From Saccharothrix sp. NRRL B-16314 (lineage in GTDB: Bacteria; Actinomycetota; Actinomycetes; Mycobacteriales; Pseudonocardiaceae), in contig NZ_JNXC01000015.1 in NCBI RefSeq assembly GCF_000716595.1, positions 62,001-126,000 of the forward strand: 64,000 bases of DNA, given 5' to 3'. The stretch's first letter is position 1; the number at the start of each line of letters is the position of its first letter. The notes beneath the pieces were generated by a model. The model did no database searches and was not told the DNA's origin. It saw only the letters and a program-made list of their open reading frames with translations. Below are positions 23,769-32,362 of the stretch, one piece after another. The position numbers were made by a program, and so were the translations under genes.

Positions 23769-24445
23769 CAGACGTCCATCCGATAGCCCGCCCCGCGCAC
23801 CGTCACCACCAGCGTCGGCTCGTCCGGGTTCTCCTCGACCTTGCGCCGCAGCCGGCGGATGTGCACGTCGAGCAGCCGGGTGTCGCCGAAGTAGTCGTAG
23901 CCCCAGACGCGCTGCAGGAGCTGTTCGCGGGTGACGATCCGGCCGCCGGCCGACGCCAGCTCCACCAGGAGCCGGAACTCCGTCCGCGTCACGTGCACCT
24001 CGCTGCCCGACCGGTGCACCGTGCCGACGTCGGGCCGGATCTCCAGCTGCCCGATCCGGATCACCTCGTCCTGCCGGCCGCCGCCGCGCCGCCGCAGCAG
24101 TGCCCGGATGCGTGCCGCCAGCACGCTCGCGACCAGCGGCTTGGTCACGTAGTCGTCCGCACCCGCCTCCAGCCCGGCGATCACGTCGGCGGCGTCGGCC
24201 CGCGCGGTCACGATGATGATCGGCAGGTCGCCGCGCGCCCGCAGCAGGCGGCACACCTCCAGACCGTCCACCCCGGGCAGCATCAGGTCGAGCAGCACCA
24301 CGTCGAACGTGGCCGTGCCCAGCAGGGCGAGGGCCTCCTCACCGGACACCGCGTCGTGGACGGCGAAGCCCTCGTCGTCCAGCGCCAGCCCCAGCGCCTG
24401 CCGGATGTGCTCGTCGTCCTCGACCAGCAGCACAGAGAATTCCAT
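23768..24445 (-). CDS. OmpR-family response regulator
   Basis: 225 aa. Receiver domain 1-115 with acidic pocket E9-D10-D11, phospho-acceptor D53 (LLDLMLPG), and K102 (VTKP). Winged-helix DNA-binding domain from about 130 (VHVTRTEFRLLVELASAGGRIVTREQLLQRVWGYDYFGDTRLLDVHIRRLRRKV). Closest in overall look to CseB/MtrA-type regulators. First gene of the four-gene operon. A tandem 10-bp repeat 60 nt upstream (24505-24525) has the spacing typical of an OmpR-type site, suggesting autoregulation. Confidence 0.93.
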   Translation of the reverse strand: MEFSVLLVEDDEHIRQALGLALDDEGFAVHDAVSGEEALALLGTATFDVVLLDLMLPGVDGLEVCRLLRARGDLPIIIVTARADAADVIAGLEAGADDYVTKPLVASVLAARIRALLRRRGGGRQDEVIRIGQLEIRPDVGTVHRSGSEVHVTRTEFRLLVELASAGGRIVTREQLLQRVWGYDYFGDTRLLDVHIRRLRRKVEENPDEPTLVVTVRGAGYRMDV

Positions 24446-24504
24446 CTACCCCGGTCCTCACCTTCGGTCGGCCCCAGACTGTCGCACGGAGACTCGTCCC
24501 ACCG

Positions 24505-24525
24505 CGATCGCAAGCCGATCGCAAG
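24505..24525 (-). promoter_or_regulatory. tandem direct repeat, likely response-regulator site
   Basis: Two exact copies of CGATCGCAAG (minus strand CTTGCGATCG) at 24505-24514 and 24516-24525, an 11-bp period, 60-80 nt upstream of the regulator start. Confidence 0.6.
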
Positions 24526-24657
24526 GTTCACCCCGGCGGTTCTCGGCCAAGGTGGTACGAGGCTCCCGAGCAATCACTGGGTGCACAACCAGGTGTCGGC
24601 CGCAAGGACGCGGCCGACACCTGCCCCGCGCCCGACGAGAAGGTCGATACCGGCACT

Positions 24658-24849
24658 GTGACCGCGATTCCCGGTGACGAAGACGAGTCCGCGCTCATCC
24701 TCATCTGCGACCACTGCGGACGCACCCACAACCGCGTCGACCAGGTCGTCCGCGACTGGCGATTACTCTGGGACCAGGCGTTCACGGCGGGGTGGCGCGG
24801 CCACCCCGTTCCGGCCGGGCCCCACCGCTGCTTCCGCTGCGCCGACTGA
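24658..24849 (+). CDS. small zinc-ribbon-like protein (63 aa)
   Basis: GTG 24658 to TGA 24849. Two Cys pairs, CDHC near residue 17 and CFRC near the C-terminus, with a His-containing linker, suggest one zinc-binding site. The middle (VVRDWRLLWDQAFTAGW) looks helical. No family recognised. Divergent from the response regulator; weak ribosome-binding site. Confidence 0.5.
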   Translation: MTAIPGDEDESALILICDHCGRTHNRVDQVVRDWRLLWDQAFTAGWRGHPVPAGPHRCFRCAD

Positions 24850-24859
24850 ACCGCCAGGG

Positions 24860-25141
24860 TCAGAGCTTGGGGTAGACGCCGAAGTGGAACCGGCCGTCGT
24901 CGTCGGTGCGCACATCTAAGACCTTCTCCGAGAGCACTTCCGCGGCCCGCGGCTCCAGGAACACCAGCACGCCGTCCGCGGACGTCACCACCTCGTCGTC
25001 ACCGCCCGGCCGCGCCGCGATCGACAGATCGAACCCCAGGTCCGGGGTCCGCGCGATCCGCAGCCCGCCCCGAGGCCCCACGCCCGCGGCGACGGTCAAC
25101 TCCTTGATGGCACTGGTCGCGGTGTCGTCGATGTCCAGCAA
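24860..25141 (-). CDS. HesB/IscA-like protein without the cluster-binding cysteines
   Basis: 93 aa from TTG 25141, chosen because GGAGGG lies seven nt upstream; GTG 25174 is an alternative. The fold pattern of A-type Fe-S carriers is visible (TATSAIKELTVAAG, GGLRIARTPDLGFDLSIAARP, GVLVFLEPRAAEVLSEKVLDV). However, the protein has no Cys at all, so it cannot ligate an Fe-S cluster as IscA/ErpA do. Such Cys-free relatives are common in actinobacteria and of unknown role. Confidence 0.7.
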   Translation of the reverse strand: MLDIDDTATSAIKELTVAAGVGPRGGLRIARTPDLGFDLSIAARPGGDDEVVTSADGVLVFLEPRAAEVLSEKVLDVRTDDDGRFHFGVYPKL

Positions 25142-25235
25142 CGTCCGTCCCTCCGGTGCGCGACGTGCGGTCACGCCGAGCGTAGGTCGGCCGCGGACGT
25201 CGGACCACGGCCGGTGCCGCACCGCAAGGAGAACG

Positions 25236-25727
25236 TCAGGCCAGCGTGCCGAGCGGCGTCCAGTTGTCCGGCACCACCGGCTCGCCGCCCGCGTCGGCGA
25301 ACGCCACCAGCGCGTCGACCAGCCCGACCCTCGTCCCGGCCGGCATCCGCGACACGATCTTGCGGATCTCGGCCCGCCGCCGCCGGGTCGCCGTCTGCAC
25401 CACCCGCTTGCCGTCGGCCGACAGGGCCAGCACGAGCTCACGTCTGGACATCGGGCTGGCCTGTCTGACCACCAGGCCGTTCGCGGCGAGGCGGTCCACC
25501 ATCCGGGTCGCGGTGGACGGGTTGACCGACAGGTGCTCGGCCAGCGACGTCAGCTTGACCGGGCCGCGGCTGTCCAGCACGACGAGCATCCGGAACTGGG
25601 CCAGGGTGATCGACTCGTCCACCGCGGCGATGGATCGGGCCGACACCGCGACCAGGAGCCGTGACGCGGTGAGCACCGCGTCGGTGAGTGCGTCGACGTC
25701 CCCGCTGGAGACCTTGGCCCGGTTCAT
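25236..25727 (-). CDS. MarR-family transcriptional regulator
   Basis: 163 aa. Winged helix-turn-helix at about 45-110: ITLAQFRMLVVLDSRGPVKLTSLAEHLSVNPSTATRMVDRLAANGLVVRQ, wing SPMSRRELVLALSADG. Helical dimerisation ends on both sides. It sits 145 nt downstream of ectD on the same strand. MarR-type EctR repressors control ectABC in methylotrophs, so a role in ectoine control is possible, though not shown. A 13-bp inverted repeat (25770-25800) lies in its upstream region. Confidence 0.88.
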   Translation of the reverse strand: MNRAKVSSGDVDALTDAVLTASRLLVAVSARSIAAVDESITLAQFRMLVVLDSRGPVKLTSLAEHLSVNPSTATRMVDRLAANGLVVRQASPMSRRELVLALSADGKRVVQTATRRRRAEIRKIVSRMPAGTRVGLVDALVAFADAGGEPVVPDNWTPLGTLA

Positions 25728-25769
25728 GGGGAAGTTGTACCGCCAAGCGGCGGGCGCCGGAAGCTTGGT

Positions 25770-25800
25770 CGACTCGCGGTGCGCGGAGCACCGCGAGTCG
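25770..25800 (-). terminator. strong inverted repeat between ectD and the MarR gene
   Basis: Perfect 13-bp arms CGACTCGCGGTGC / GCACCGCGAGTCG with a 5-nt loop, 72 nt after ectD and 43 nt before the MarR start. Most likely the ect operon terminator (no U-tract); an operator for the MarR protein is the alternative. Confidence 0.55.
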
Positions 25801-25871
25801 CGGCACCATCATGGCGCAACCGGCGCCCGTCGAACCTGAAGAACAGCTGACGAACAGTCGACGAGTCCGCC

Positions 25872-26765
25872 TCAGCCCAAAGGCGTGAAGTCGCGCGAGG
25901 CGACGAAGTCCGGGCGCGGCCGATTCGCCGCGAACGGCTCCACCAGCGCGTTCTCCACGCTGTTGAACACGAGGAAGATGTTCGACCGGGCGAACGGGGT
26001 GATGTTGCTGCCCGAGCCGTGCATGCTGTTGGAGTCGAACATGAGCGCCGACCCGGCCGGACCGGTGAACTGCTCGATGCCGTGCGCGTCCGCCAACGCG
26101 GTGAGGTTCGCCCGGCTCGGCACGCCGATCTCCTGCTCCTTCAACGACTCCCGGTAGTGGTCGTCCGGTGTGGCGCCCGCGCAGGGCACGAACGTCCGGT
26201 GCGCGCCCGGCATCAGCATCAGGCCGCCGTTGAACGGGTAGTTGTCGGTGAGCGCGATCGACGCGCTGACCGCCCGCATCAGCGGCATGCCGTCCTCGGC
26301 GTGCCAGGTCTCGAAGTCCGAGTGCCAGTAGAAGCCCTTGCCGGTGAAGCCGGGCATGAAGTTCACCCGGCTCTGGTGCACGTAGACGTCCGAGCCGAGG
26401 ATCTGGCGTGCGCGGTCGAGCAGCCTCGGGTCGGCGGCGAGGCGTCCGACCAGCTCGCTGATCCGGTGCACCTCGAAGATGGAGCGCACGTCGTCGGACT
26501 GCTTCTCCACGACGGTGCGCTCGTCGGCCCGCACGGCGGGGTCGGTGCGCAACCGGTCGACCTCGGCCCGGAACACCGCGACCTCGTCGGGGGTCAGCAG
26601 GCCGTCGACGGTCAGGAAACCCTTGGCGTCGTACGAGGACGCGGTCTCGGCGTCGAGCGGTCCGGAGGCCGCCCCGTGCCAGAGGACGGGCTCGGTGCGG
26701 GTGATCGGCGCGGTCTCGCCCGCGGTGCGGGTCGGGTACCGGTCTGCGGTCGTGGTCGCGGTCAT
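25872..26765 (-). CDS. ectD: ectoine 5-hydroxylase
   Basis: 297 aa, standard EctD length. Fe(II)/2-oxoglutarate dioxygenase of the PhyH superfamily that converts ectoine to 5-hydroxyectoine. The EctD signature [22 protein letters not shown] contains the first two iron ligands (HxD); the third His lies in SMHGSGSN. Last gene of ectABCD, overlapping ectC by 4 nt (ATGA). Confidence 0.96.
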   Translation of the reverse strand: MTATTTADRYPTRTAGETAPITRTEPVLWHGAASGPLDAETASSYDAKGFLTVDGLLTPDEVAVFRAEVDRLRTDPAVRADERTVVEKQSDDVRSIFEVHRISELVGRLAADPRLLDRARQILGSDVYVHQSRVNFMPGFTGKGFYWHSDFETWHAEDGMPLMRAVSASIALTDNYPFNGGLMLMPGAHRTFVPCAGATPDDHYRESLKEQEIGVPSRANLTALADAHGIEQFTGPAGSALMFDSNSMHGSGSNITPFARSNIFLVFNSVENALVEPFAANRPRPDFVASRDFTPLG

Positions 26766-27214
26766 ACGCGGGTCTCCTCGTCGGACGGCCGGTCGGCGGT
26801 GCCCTCGTCCGGGCCGTTTTCCAGGTCTGCCAAGCGGATCAGGGGGTACGCGCCGGTCTCGTCGTGCACTTCCCGCCCGGTCACCGGCGGGTTGAACACG
26901 CAGATCGCGCGGATGTCGGTCACCGGGCGCACCTGGTGCCGCTCGTGCCCGTCGAGCAGGTAGAGCGTGCCCGGCCGCAGCGCGTGCACCTCACCGGTCT
27001 CCTGGTCGACCAACTCGCCGTGGCCTTCCACGCACAGCACCGCTTCGACGTGGTTGGCGTACCAGAAGTCGTTGACGGTGCCCGCTTTCAGCACCGTCTC
27101 GTGCATCGAGAACCCGACCCGGTCACCGGCCAGGATGATGCGCTTGCTGCGCCAGTTCGGCGTGACGACATCGCGGTCGGTGCCGTCGAGGTCGTGCAGG
27201 GAACGGACGATCAT
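26762..27214 (-). CDS. ectC: L-ectoine synthase
   Basis: 150 aa, slightly longer than the usual 130 because of an acidic tail. Cupin-fold enzyme cyclising N-gamma-acetyl-diaminobutyrate to ectoine; the N-terminal [36 protein letters not shown] and [12 protein letters not shown] segments are diagnostic. Good GGGAGG before ATG 27214, 13 nt after ectB. The 20-residue extension ([21 protein letters not shown]) runs into the overlap with ectD. Confidence 0.96.
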   Translation of the reverse strand: MIVRSLHDLDGTDRDVVTPNWRSKRIILAGDRVGFSMHETVLKAGTVNDFWYANHVEAVLCVEGHGELVDQETGEVHALRPGTLYLLDGHERHQVRPVTDIRAICVFNPPVTGREVHDETGAYPLIRLADLENGPDEGTADRPSDEETRV

Positions 27215-27227
27215 GGTGCCTCCCTCG

Positions 27228-28475
27228 TCAGGCGGGCGCGCACTCGCGCACGGAGTCCGTGAACAGGGCCAGCCCCTGGTCGAGTTCGTCGTCGGTGACG
27301 GTCAGCGGCGGCATCAGCTTGACCACCTCGTCCTCCGGCCCGGACGTCTCGACCAGCAGCCCGCGCCGGAACGCCGCGCCGGCCACCCGGCCCGCCAGCC
27401 CCGCCTGCTCGAACGCCAGGCCACGCGCGAGCCCGCGCCCCTTGGCCCGGGTGCCGGGCACGGTCGCGCAGACCTCCTGGAGCACTCGCTCCACCTGCTC
27501 GCCCTTGGCCAGCGTGCTCTTCTCCAGCCGGTCGTCGGTCCAGTACGCGCGCAGCGCCGCGGTGGCCGTGACGAACGCCGGGTTGTGCCCACGGAACGTG
27601 CCGTTGTGCTCGCCCGGCTCCCACACGTCCAGGTCACGGCGCACGAGCGTGAGCGCCATGGGCAGCCCGTACCCGCCGATCGACTTGGACAGGCAGACGA
27701 TGTCCGGCACGATCCCGGCGCCCTCGAAGCTGAAGAACGGGCCGGTGCGACCGCAGCCCATCTGCACGTCGTCCACGATCAGGAGGATCCCGTGCGCGCG
27801 GCACAGGGCGGCGAGACCGGTCAGCCACTCGAACCGGGCCACGTTGATGCCGCCCTCACCCTGCACGGTCTCCACGATCACGGCGGCCGGCGCGTTGAGC
27901 CCGCTGCTCGCGTCGCCCAGCAGCCGCTCGAAGTACAGGAAATCGGGGTACTGGCCGTCGAAGTAGTTGTCGTACGGCATCGGCGTGGCGTGCACGAGCG
28001 GGATGCCCGCGCCGCCGCGCTTCATCGAGTCGCCGGTCACCGACAGCGCGCCCAGCGTCATGCCGTGGAACGCGTTGGTGAAGTTGACGACGGATTCCCG
28101 CCCGGTGACCTTGCGCGCCAGCTTGAGCGCGGCCTCCACCGCGTTCGTGCCGGTCGGGCCGGGGAACTGGACCTTGAAGTCGAGGCCGCGCGGCTGGAGC
28201 ACCACCTCGTCGAAGGTCTCCAGGAAGTCGCGCTTGGCGGCCGTGTGCATGTCCAGCGAATGCGTGATCCGGTCCTCGGCCAGGTACTCGACCAGGGCTT
28301 TCTTGAGGACGGGGTTGTTGTGCCCGTAGTTGAGCGCGCCCGCGCCCGCGAAGAAGTCCAGGTAACCCCGGCCGTCCTCGTCGTAGAGGTGCGCGCCGAC
28401 CGCCCGGTCGAACACCACCGGCCAACTGCGGCAGTAGCTGCGGACCTCGGATTCGAGGCTGGCGAAGATGCTCAC
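27228..28475 (-). CDS. ectB: L-2,4-diaminobutyrate aminotransferase
   Basis: 415 aa from GTG 28475, which overlaps the ectA stop (GTGA). Class-III PLP-dependent transaminase that makes L-2,4-diaminobutyrate from aspartate semialdehyde and glutamate, the first step of ectoine synthesis. Landmarks: [50 protein letters not shown] and the PLP lysine in [12 protein letters not shown]. Confidence 0.96.
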   Translation of the reverse strand: MSIFASLESEVRSYCRSWPVVFDRAVGAHLYDEDGRGYLDFFAGAGALNYGHNNPVLKKALVEYLAEDRITHSLDMHTAAKRDFLETFDEVVLQPRGLDFKVQFPGPTGTNAVEAALKLARKVTGRESVVNFTNAFHGMTLGALSVTGDSMKRGGAGIPLVHATPMPYDNYFDGQYPDFLYFERLLGDASSGLNAPAAVIVETVQGEGGINVARFEWLTGLAALCRAHGILLIVDDVQMGCGRTGPFFSFEGAGIVPDIVCLSKSIGGYGLPMALTLVRRDLDVWEPGEHNGTFRGHNPAFVTATAALRAYWTDDRLEKSTLAKGEQVERVLQEVCATVPGTRAKGRGLARGLAFEQAGLAGRVAGAAFRRGLLVETSGPEDEVVKLMPPLTVTDDELDQGLALFTDSVRECAPA

Positions 28476-29014
28476 GTCACTCCAGGTGTTCGGGTGCGGT
28501 GCGGCCACGGGCCGAGCCGGTGCAGTTCCTCGGCTTCGTGCCGGTCGGGGAACAGGTCGGCGGTGAACAGCGGCTCGCGGGTGTGCGGGACGCCGTGGTC
28601 CCGCGCCACCGCGCCGAACAGCCGGATCGAGGCCTCGTTGGTCGCGGTGACCGTCGTCTCGAGGAACCGCGGTCCGCGGGCCACCAGGTCGTCCAGCATG
28701 GCGCGCGCGACGCCGCGCCCGCGGTGCCGCTCGTCCACGCCGACCTGCCAGACGAACAGCGTGTCCGGCGCGTCCGGACGGGTGTAGCCGCTGACGAAGC
28801 CGACCACGTCGCCGTGGTGCCGCGCGACCACCGAGGTGGCCGCGAAATCCCTGGTCCACAGCAGGTAGGCGTACGAGGAGTTGACGTCGAGCACCCCGGT
28901 TCCCCGGGCCAGCCGCCAGAGCGCGCCCCCGTCCACCGGGCTCGGCCGGTCGAGCTGGAGCCCCGGCCCCGGATCGACGTCGGCCGCGCCGTGTTTCGTC
29001 GGTTTGGCGAACAT
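28472..29014 (-). CDS. ectA: L-2,4-diaminobutyrate N-gamma-acetyltransferase
   Basis: 180 aa GNAT enzyme. EctA hallmarks: LDVNSSYAYLLWTRDFAATSVVA and FVWQVGVDERHRGRGVARAMLDDLV, then TVTATNEASIRLFGAVARDHG. It acetylates diaminobutyrate for EctC. First gene of the operon; the preceding 269 nt is shared with ehuB and is unusually AT-rich in its middle. Confidence 0.95.
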   Translation of the reverse strand: MFAKPTKHGAADVDPGPGLQLDRPSPVDGGALWRLARGTGVLDVNSSYAYLLWTRDFAATSVVARHHGDVVGFVSGYTRPDAPDTLFVWQVGVDERHRGRGVARAMLDDLVARGPRFLETTVTATNEASIRLFGAVARDHGVPHTREPLFTADLFPDRHEAEELHRLGPWPHRTRTPGVT

Positions 29015-29058
29015 GCTGCTGGAACGTAACAGTCGGGCGGAACGGGCGAACGGGGGTT

Positions 29059-29072
29059 GTGACAGCTGTCAC
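29059..29072. promoter_or_regulatory. palindrome upstream of ectA
   Basis: Perfect 14-bp palindrome GTGACAGCTGTCAC, 45 nt upstream of the ectA start. Candidate operator; regulator unknown. Confidence 0.45.
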
Positions 29073-29107
29073 GAAACCGCAAGGTTGACCGTCCACTGTG
29101 GATTATT

Positions 29108-29144
29108 GCGCTGTGCAAGAACAATTTTCTCGTTGCTGTGCAAG
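29108..29144. promoter_or_regulatory. paired TTGC-GTGCAA repeats in the ect/ehu divergent region
   Basis: Direct repeats GCTGTGCAAG at 29110-29119 and 29135-29144, each also a small dyad (TTGC...GCAA), 25 bp apart, in the only AT-rich stretch of the region. Possible binding site of a regulator shared by both operons. Confidence 0.35.
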
Positions 29145-29185
29145 GTGAATCGGCGTGATTGTTCCTAACGCGACGTCGTGGTGTG

Positions 29186-29214
29186 TTGACGGTCCGGTGA
29201 CCGGTCTCTAGGGT
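29186..29214 (+). promoter_or_regulatory. promoter of ehuBCDA
   Basis: TTGACG (29186-29191), 17-nt spacer, TAGGGT (29209-29214): a good housekeeping-type actinobacterial promoter, giving a leader of about 63 nt before ehuB. Confidence 0.6.
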
Positions 29215-29283
29215 CGCCACGTCCGCCCCGCTTGATCACGGTGCGGCGGGCCGTCCTGTCGTCGAAGTTGGGAATCCCGCTTC

Positions 29284-30180
29284 GTGTCCACTCCACAGTT
29301 GTCCCGTCGCCTGTTCCTGATGGCCGGCCTGGGCGCCGGGCTCACCGCGACGGGGTGCAGCGCCGTCGACCTCTCCGCCGAGCGTGACGGCGGCAACCTG
29401 CTGGAACGCCTGCGCGCGACCGGCGAGGTGCGGATGGGCTTCGCCAACGAAGCCCCGTACGGCTACGTCGACGCCGACGGCGAGCTGACCGGCGAGGCGC
29501 CCGAGGTCGCCAAGGCCGTGTTCCGCAGGCTCGGGGTGACCGGCTTCGTGCCCGCGCTGTCCGACTTCGGCGCGTTGATCCCCGGCCTGCGCGCCGGGCT
29601 GTTCGACGTCATCGCCGCGGGCATGTTCATCACGCCGCCCAGGTGCGAGCAGATCCTGTTCTCCGATCCGGACTACAACGCGCCCGAGGCCCTGTTGGTG
29701 CGCCGCGAGGACGTCGGGCGGTTCCGGGCGCTGGAGGACTTCGTCCGCGACGGCACGGCGAAGCTCGGCGTGCTGCTGGGCAGCTTCGAGGTGGACATCG
29801 CCGCCGGGTACGGGGTGCCCGCCGACCGGACGGTCACCTTCGCCACCCAGGCGGGCGGGATCGACGGGCTGCTGGCCGGCCGCGCGGACGGCTTCCTGCT
29901 CACCGCGATCTCGCTGCGCGACGCGATGGCCCGCAGACCGGACGCGGCGGTGGAGCTGACCGAGCCGTTCGTGCCGGTGCTGGACGGCGTCGAGCAGTAC
30001 GGCGCGGGAGGGTTCGGCTTCCGCCCGGACCAGCGACGGCTGCGCGACGCGTTCAACGCCGAGCTGACCGGGCTCAAGCGCAGCGGTGAACTGCTGGAGA
30101 TCGTCCGGCCGTTCGGGTTCACCGAGTCCGAGATGACCGACCTCACCGCGGACCGGCTCTGCCGGGCCGACCCGGCCTGA
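29284..30180 (+). CDS. ehuB: ectoine/hydroxyectoine-binding lipoprotein of the Ehu importer
   Basis: 298 aa from GTG 29284. The signal peptide combines a twin-arginine-like start (SRRLFLMAG) with a lipobox ending TATGC, so it may be a Tat-exported lipoprotein. The mature part is a family-3 solute-binding protein (VRMGFANEAPYGYVDADGELTGEAPEVAKAV). EhuB hallmarks include GLFDVIAAGMFITPPRCEQILFSDPDY. Binds ectoine or hydroxyectoine for uptake. First gene of ehuBCDA, divergent from ectABCD, so synthesis and recovery of the same solutes are neighbours. Confidence 0.93.
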   Translation: MSTPQLSRRLFLMAGLGAGLTATGCSAVDLSAERDGGNLLERLRATGEVRMGFANEAPYGYVDADGELTGEAPEVAKAVFRRLGVTGFVPALSDFGALIPGLRAGLFDVIAAGMFITPPRCEQILFSDPDYNAPEALLVRREDVGRFRALEDFVRDGTAKLGVLLGSFEVDIAAGYGVPADRTVTFATQAGGIDGLLAGRADGFLLTAISLRDAMARRPDAAVELTEPFVPVLDGVEQYGAGGFGFRPDQRRLRDAFNAELTGLKRSGELLEIVRPFGFTESEMTDLTADRLCRADPA

Positions 30181-30194
30181 GGGGGAGGGCCACC

Positions 30195-30872
30195 ATGTCC
30201 ACAGGTCTGTGGCTGCGCCTGCTCGACGGGCTGCTCGTCACCCTGGAACTGACCGTGTTCGGCGCGGCGATCGGCCTGGTGTTCGCGTTCGCCGCCGGCC
30301 TCGCCCGACTGTCGCCGAACCGGGTGCTGCGCGGAGTCGCCCTGGCCTACACCGAGGGCTTCCGCGGTCTGCCCGCGCTCGTCGTGCTGTTCTGGCTCGT
30401 GTTCGCCCTGCCCGGTCTCGGCCTCCAGCTGGAGCCGCTGTTCGCCGGTGTGCTGGCGCTGTCGCTCAACATCGGCGCGTACGGGGCGGAGGTGGTGCGC
30501 GGAGCGGTCGTGTCCGTGCCGACCGCTCAGCTGGAAGCGGCCACCGCGCTCAACTTCACGCCGTGGCAGCGGATGCGGCTCGTGGTGCTGCCGCAGGCGC
30601 TCGTGGCGATGGTGCCGCCGTTCGGCAACCTGCTGGTCGAGCTGCTGAAGGCCACCGCGCTGGTGTCCCTGGTCTACCTCCAGGACCTGACGTTCCAGGG
30701 GCAGATCGTGCGGGCCGCGACCGGTGACACCGCCGCCACGTTCGCGGGCCTGCTCGTCGGCTACGGCGTGATCGCCCTGGTGCTCACCCGGCTGGTGAAG
30801 CTGGTCGAACGGCGGGCGGCGGCGTCGCTGGGCCACACCACCCGGCCGCGGGCCGTCGAGGGGGCACGATGA
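30195..30872 (+). CDS. ehuC: ectoine/hydroxyectoine ABC transporter permease EhuC
   Basis: 225 aa, polar-amino-acid-type permease with about five membrane helices. The EAA-like loop is LEAATALNFTPWQRMRLVVLPQA. ATG follows a GGGGGAGGG stretch. With EhuD it should form the membrane channel. Overlaps ehuD by 4 nt (ATGA). Confidence 0.92.
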   Translation: MSTGLWLRLLDGLLVTLELTVFGAAIGLVFAFAAGLARLSPNRVLRGVALAYTEGFRGLPALVVLFWLVFALPGLGLQLEPLFAGVLALSLNIGAYGAEVVRGAVVSVPTAQLEAATALNFTPWQRMRLVVLPQALVAMVPPFGNLLVELLKATALVSLVYLQDLTFQGQIVRAATGDTAATFAGLLVGYGVIALVLTRLVKLVERRAAASLGHTTRPRAVEGAR

Positions 30873-31528
30873 CGTTCGACTGGCAGGCCGCGTGGGGCGC
30901 GGCGCCGGCACTCCTGCGCGGTCTGGCGACCGCGCTCCAGGCCGCCGCGCTCGGCTACGTGATCGCGTTGGTGCTCGGTCTCGGTTTCGCGCTGCTGCGG
31001 CGCAGCGGTCGGCGCTGGGTCCGGCTGCCGGTGGCGTTCTTCGTGGAGTTCGTCCGCTCCACGCCGTTGCTGGTGCAGCTGTTCTTCCTGTTCTTCGTGC
31101 TGCCCACGGTCGGCATCGAGCTGTCCGCGATGGCGACCGGCGCGATCGGCCTCGGCGTGCACTACGCCACCTACACCTCGGAGGTGTACCGCGCGGGCAT
31201 CGACGGGGTGCCGGCCGGGCAGTGGGAGGCGGCCAAGGCGCTCAGCCTGTCCCGTGGCCGCACGTGGACCAGGGTCGTCCTGCCGCAGGCCGTGCCGCGG
31301 GTGGTGCCCGCGCTGGGCAACTACGCGATCGCGCTGTTTAAGGACACGCCCCAGCTCACCGTCATCACCATCGCCGAGGTGCTCAGCGTGGTGAAGGCGG
31401 TCGGCTCGCAGAACTTCCAGTACCTGGAGCTGATCACCGTGGCCGGGGTGCTGTACCTGATCACCGCCCTCGTCATCGCGTGGCCGGTGCGGGTCCTGGA
31501 ACGTCGGTACCGAAGGGAAAGCGCATGA
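30869..31528 (+). CDS. ehuD: ectoine/hydroxyectoine ABC transporter permease EhuD
   Basis: 219 aa, HisM/ArtQ-type permease; VEFVRSTPLLVQLFFLFFVLP and the coupling loop WEAAKALSLSRGRTWTRVVLPQAVPRVVPALGNY are diagnostic. Overlaps ehuC and ehuA by 4 nt each, so the complex is made from one translationally coupled message. Confidence 0.92.
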   Translation: MTFDWQAAWGAAPALLRGLATALQAAALGYVIALVLGLGFALLRRSGRRWVRLPVAFFVEFVRSTPLLVQLFFLFFVLPTVGIELSAMATGAIGLGVHYATYTSEVYRAGIDGVPAGQWEAAKALSLSRGRTWTRVVLPQAVPRVVPALGNYAIALFKDTPQLTVITIAEVLSVVKAVGSQNFQYLELITVAGVLYLITALVIAWPVRVLERRYRRESA

Positions 31529-32301
31529 CCGCGGAGTTGATCGCGTTCGACCGGGTCGGCAAGCGGTTCGGGGACGCCGTCGTGCTCGACGACCTGTCCT
31601 TCGGCGTCGGCGCGGGGGAGCGGGTGACCCTGATCGGGCCCAGCGGCTCCGGCAAGACGACCATCCTGCGGATGCTGATGACGCTCACCCGGCCCGACAG
31701 CGGCACGATCACCGTCGCCGGTGAGCCGCTGTTCCACGAGAAGCGCGGTGACGCGCTGGTGCCGGCCGGTGAACAGCACCTGCGGGCCATGCGCCGGCAC
31801 ACCACGATGGTGTTCCAGCAGTACAACCTGTTCCCCAACATGCGCGTGCTGCGCAACGTCACCGAAGCGCCCGTCCACGTGCTGGGGCTCTCCGCGGACG
31901 AAGCCGAGGAGCGCGCACGGGGGCTGCTGGACATGGTCGGGCTGGCGGACAGGCTCGACGCCTACCCGTCGCAGCTGTCCGGCGGCCAGCAGCAGCGGGT
32001 CGCGATCGCCCGCGCGCTGGCCATGCGGCCGGACGTGCTGCTGCTGGACGAGGTGACGTCCGCGCTCGACCCGGAACTGGCCGCGGAGGTGCTCGACGTG
32101 CTGCGTGACGTCGCACGCACGTTCGACGTGACGATGCTGTGCGTGACGCACGCGATGAAGTTCGCCCGCGACGTGTCGGACCGCGTGCTCATGTTCAACG
32201 AAGGTCGGATCATCGAGTCGGCACCGCCGGACGAGCTGTTCGACGCGCCCAAGCACGACCGGACCAGGCAATTCCTGCGATCGGTGATCGAAGAGTCCTG
32301 A
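31525..32301 (+). CDS. ehuA: ectoine/hydroxyectoine ABC transporter ATPase EhuA
   Basis: 258 aa from ATG 31525. Walker A GPSGSGKTT, Q-loop VFQQYNLFPNMRVLRNV, signature LSGGQQQRVAIARAL, Walker B VLLLDEVTSALDPE, H-loop CVTHAM: a complete PAAT-family ATPase. An insertion around EKRGDALVPAGEQHLRAMRR before the Q-loop is typical of EhuA. Completes the importer. Confidence 0.94.
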   Translation: MTAELIAFDRVGKRFGDAVVLDDLSFGVGAGERVTLIGPSGSGKTTILRMLMTLTRPDSGTITVAGEPLFHEKRGDALVPAGEQHLRAMRRHTTMVFQQYNLFPNMRVLRNVTEAPVHVLGLSADEAEERARGLLDMVGLADRLDAYPSQLSGGQQQRVAIARALAMRPDVLLLDEVTSALDPELAAEVLDVLRDVARTFDVTMLCVTHAMKFARDVSDRVLMFNEGRIIESAPPDELFDAPKHDRTRQFLRSVIEES

Positions 32302-32362
32302 CGGCGGGGATCGTCAGGTTCTCGTCAGGTGCGATCCGGGCCGGTGATGGGACGCTGGTGCG

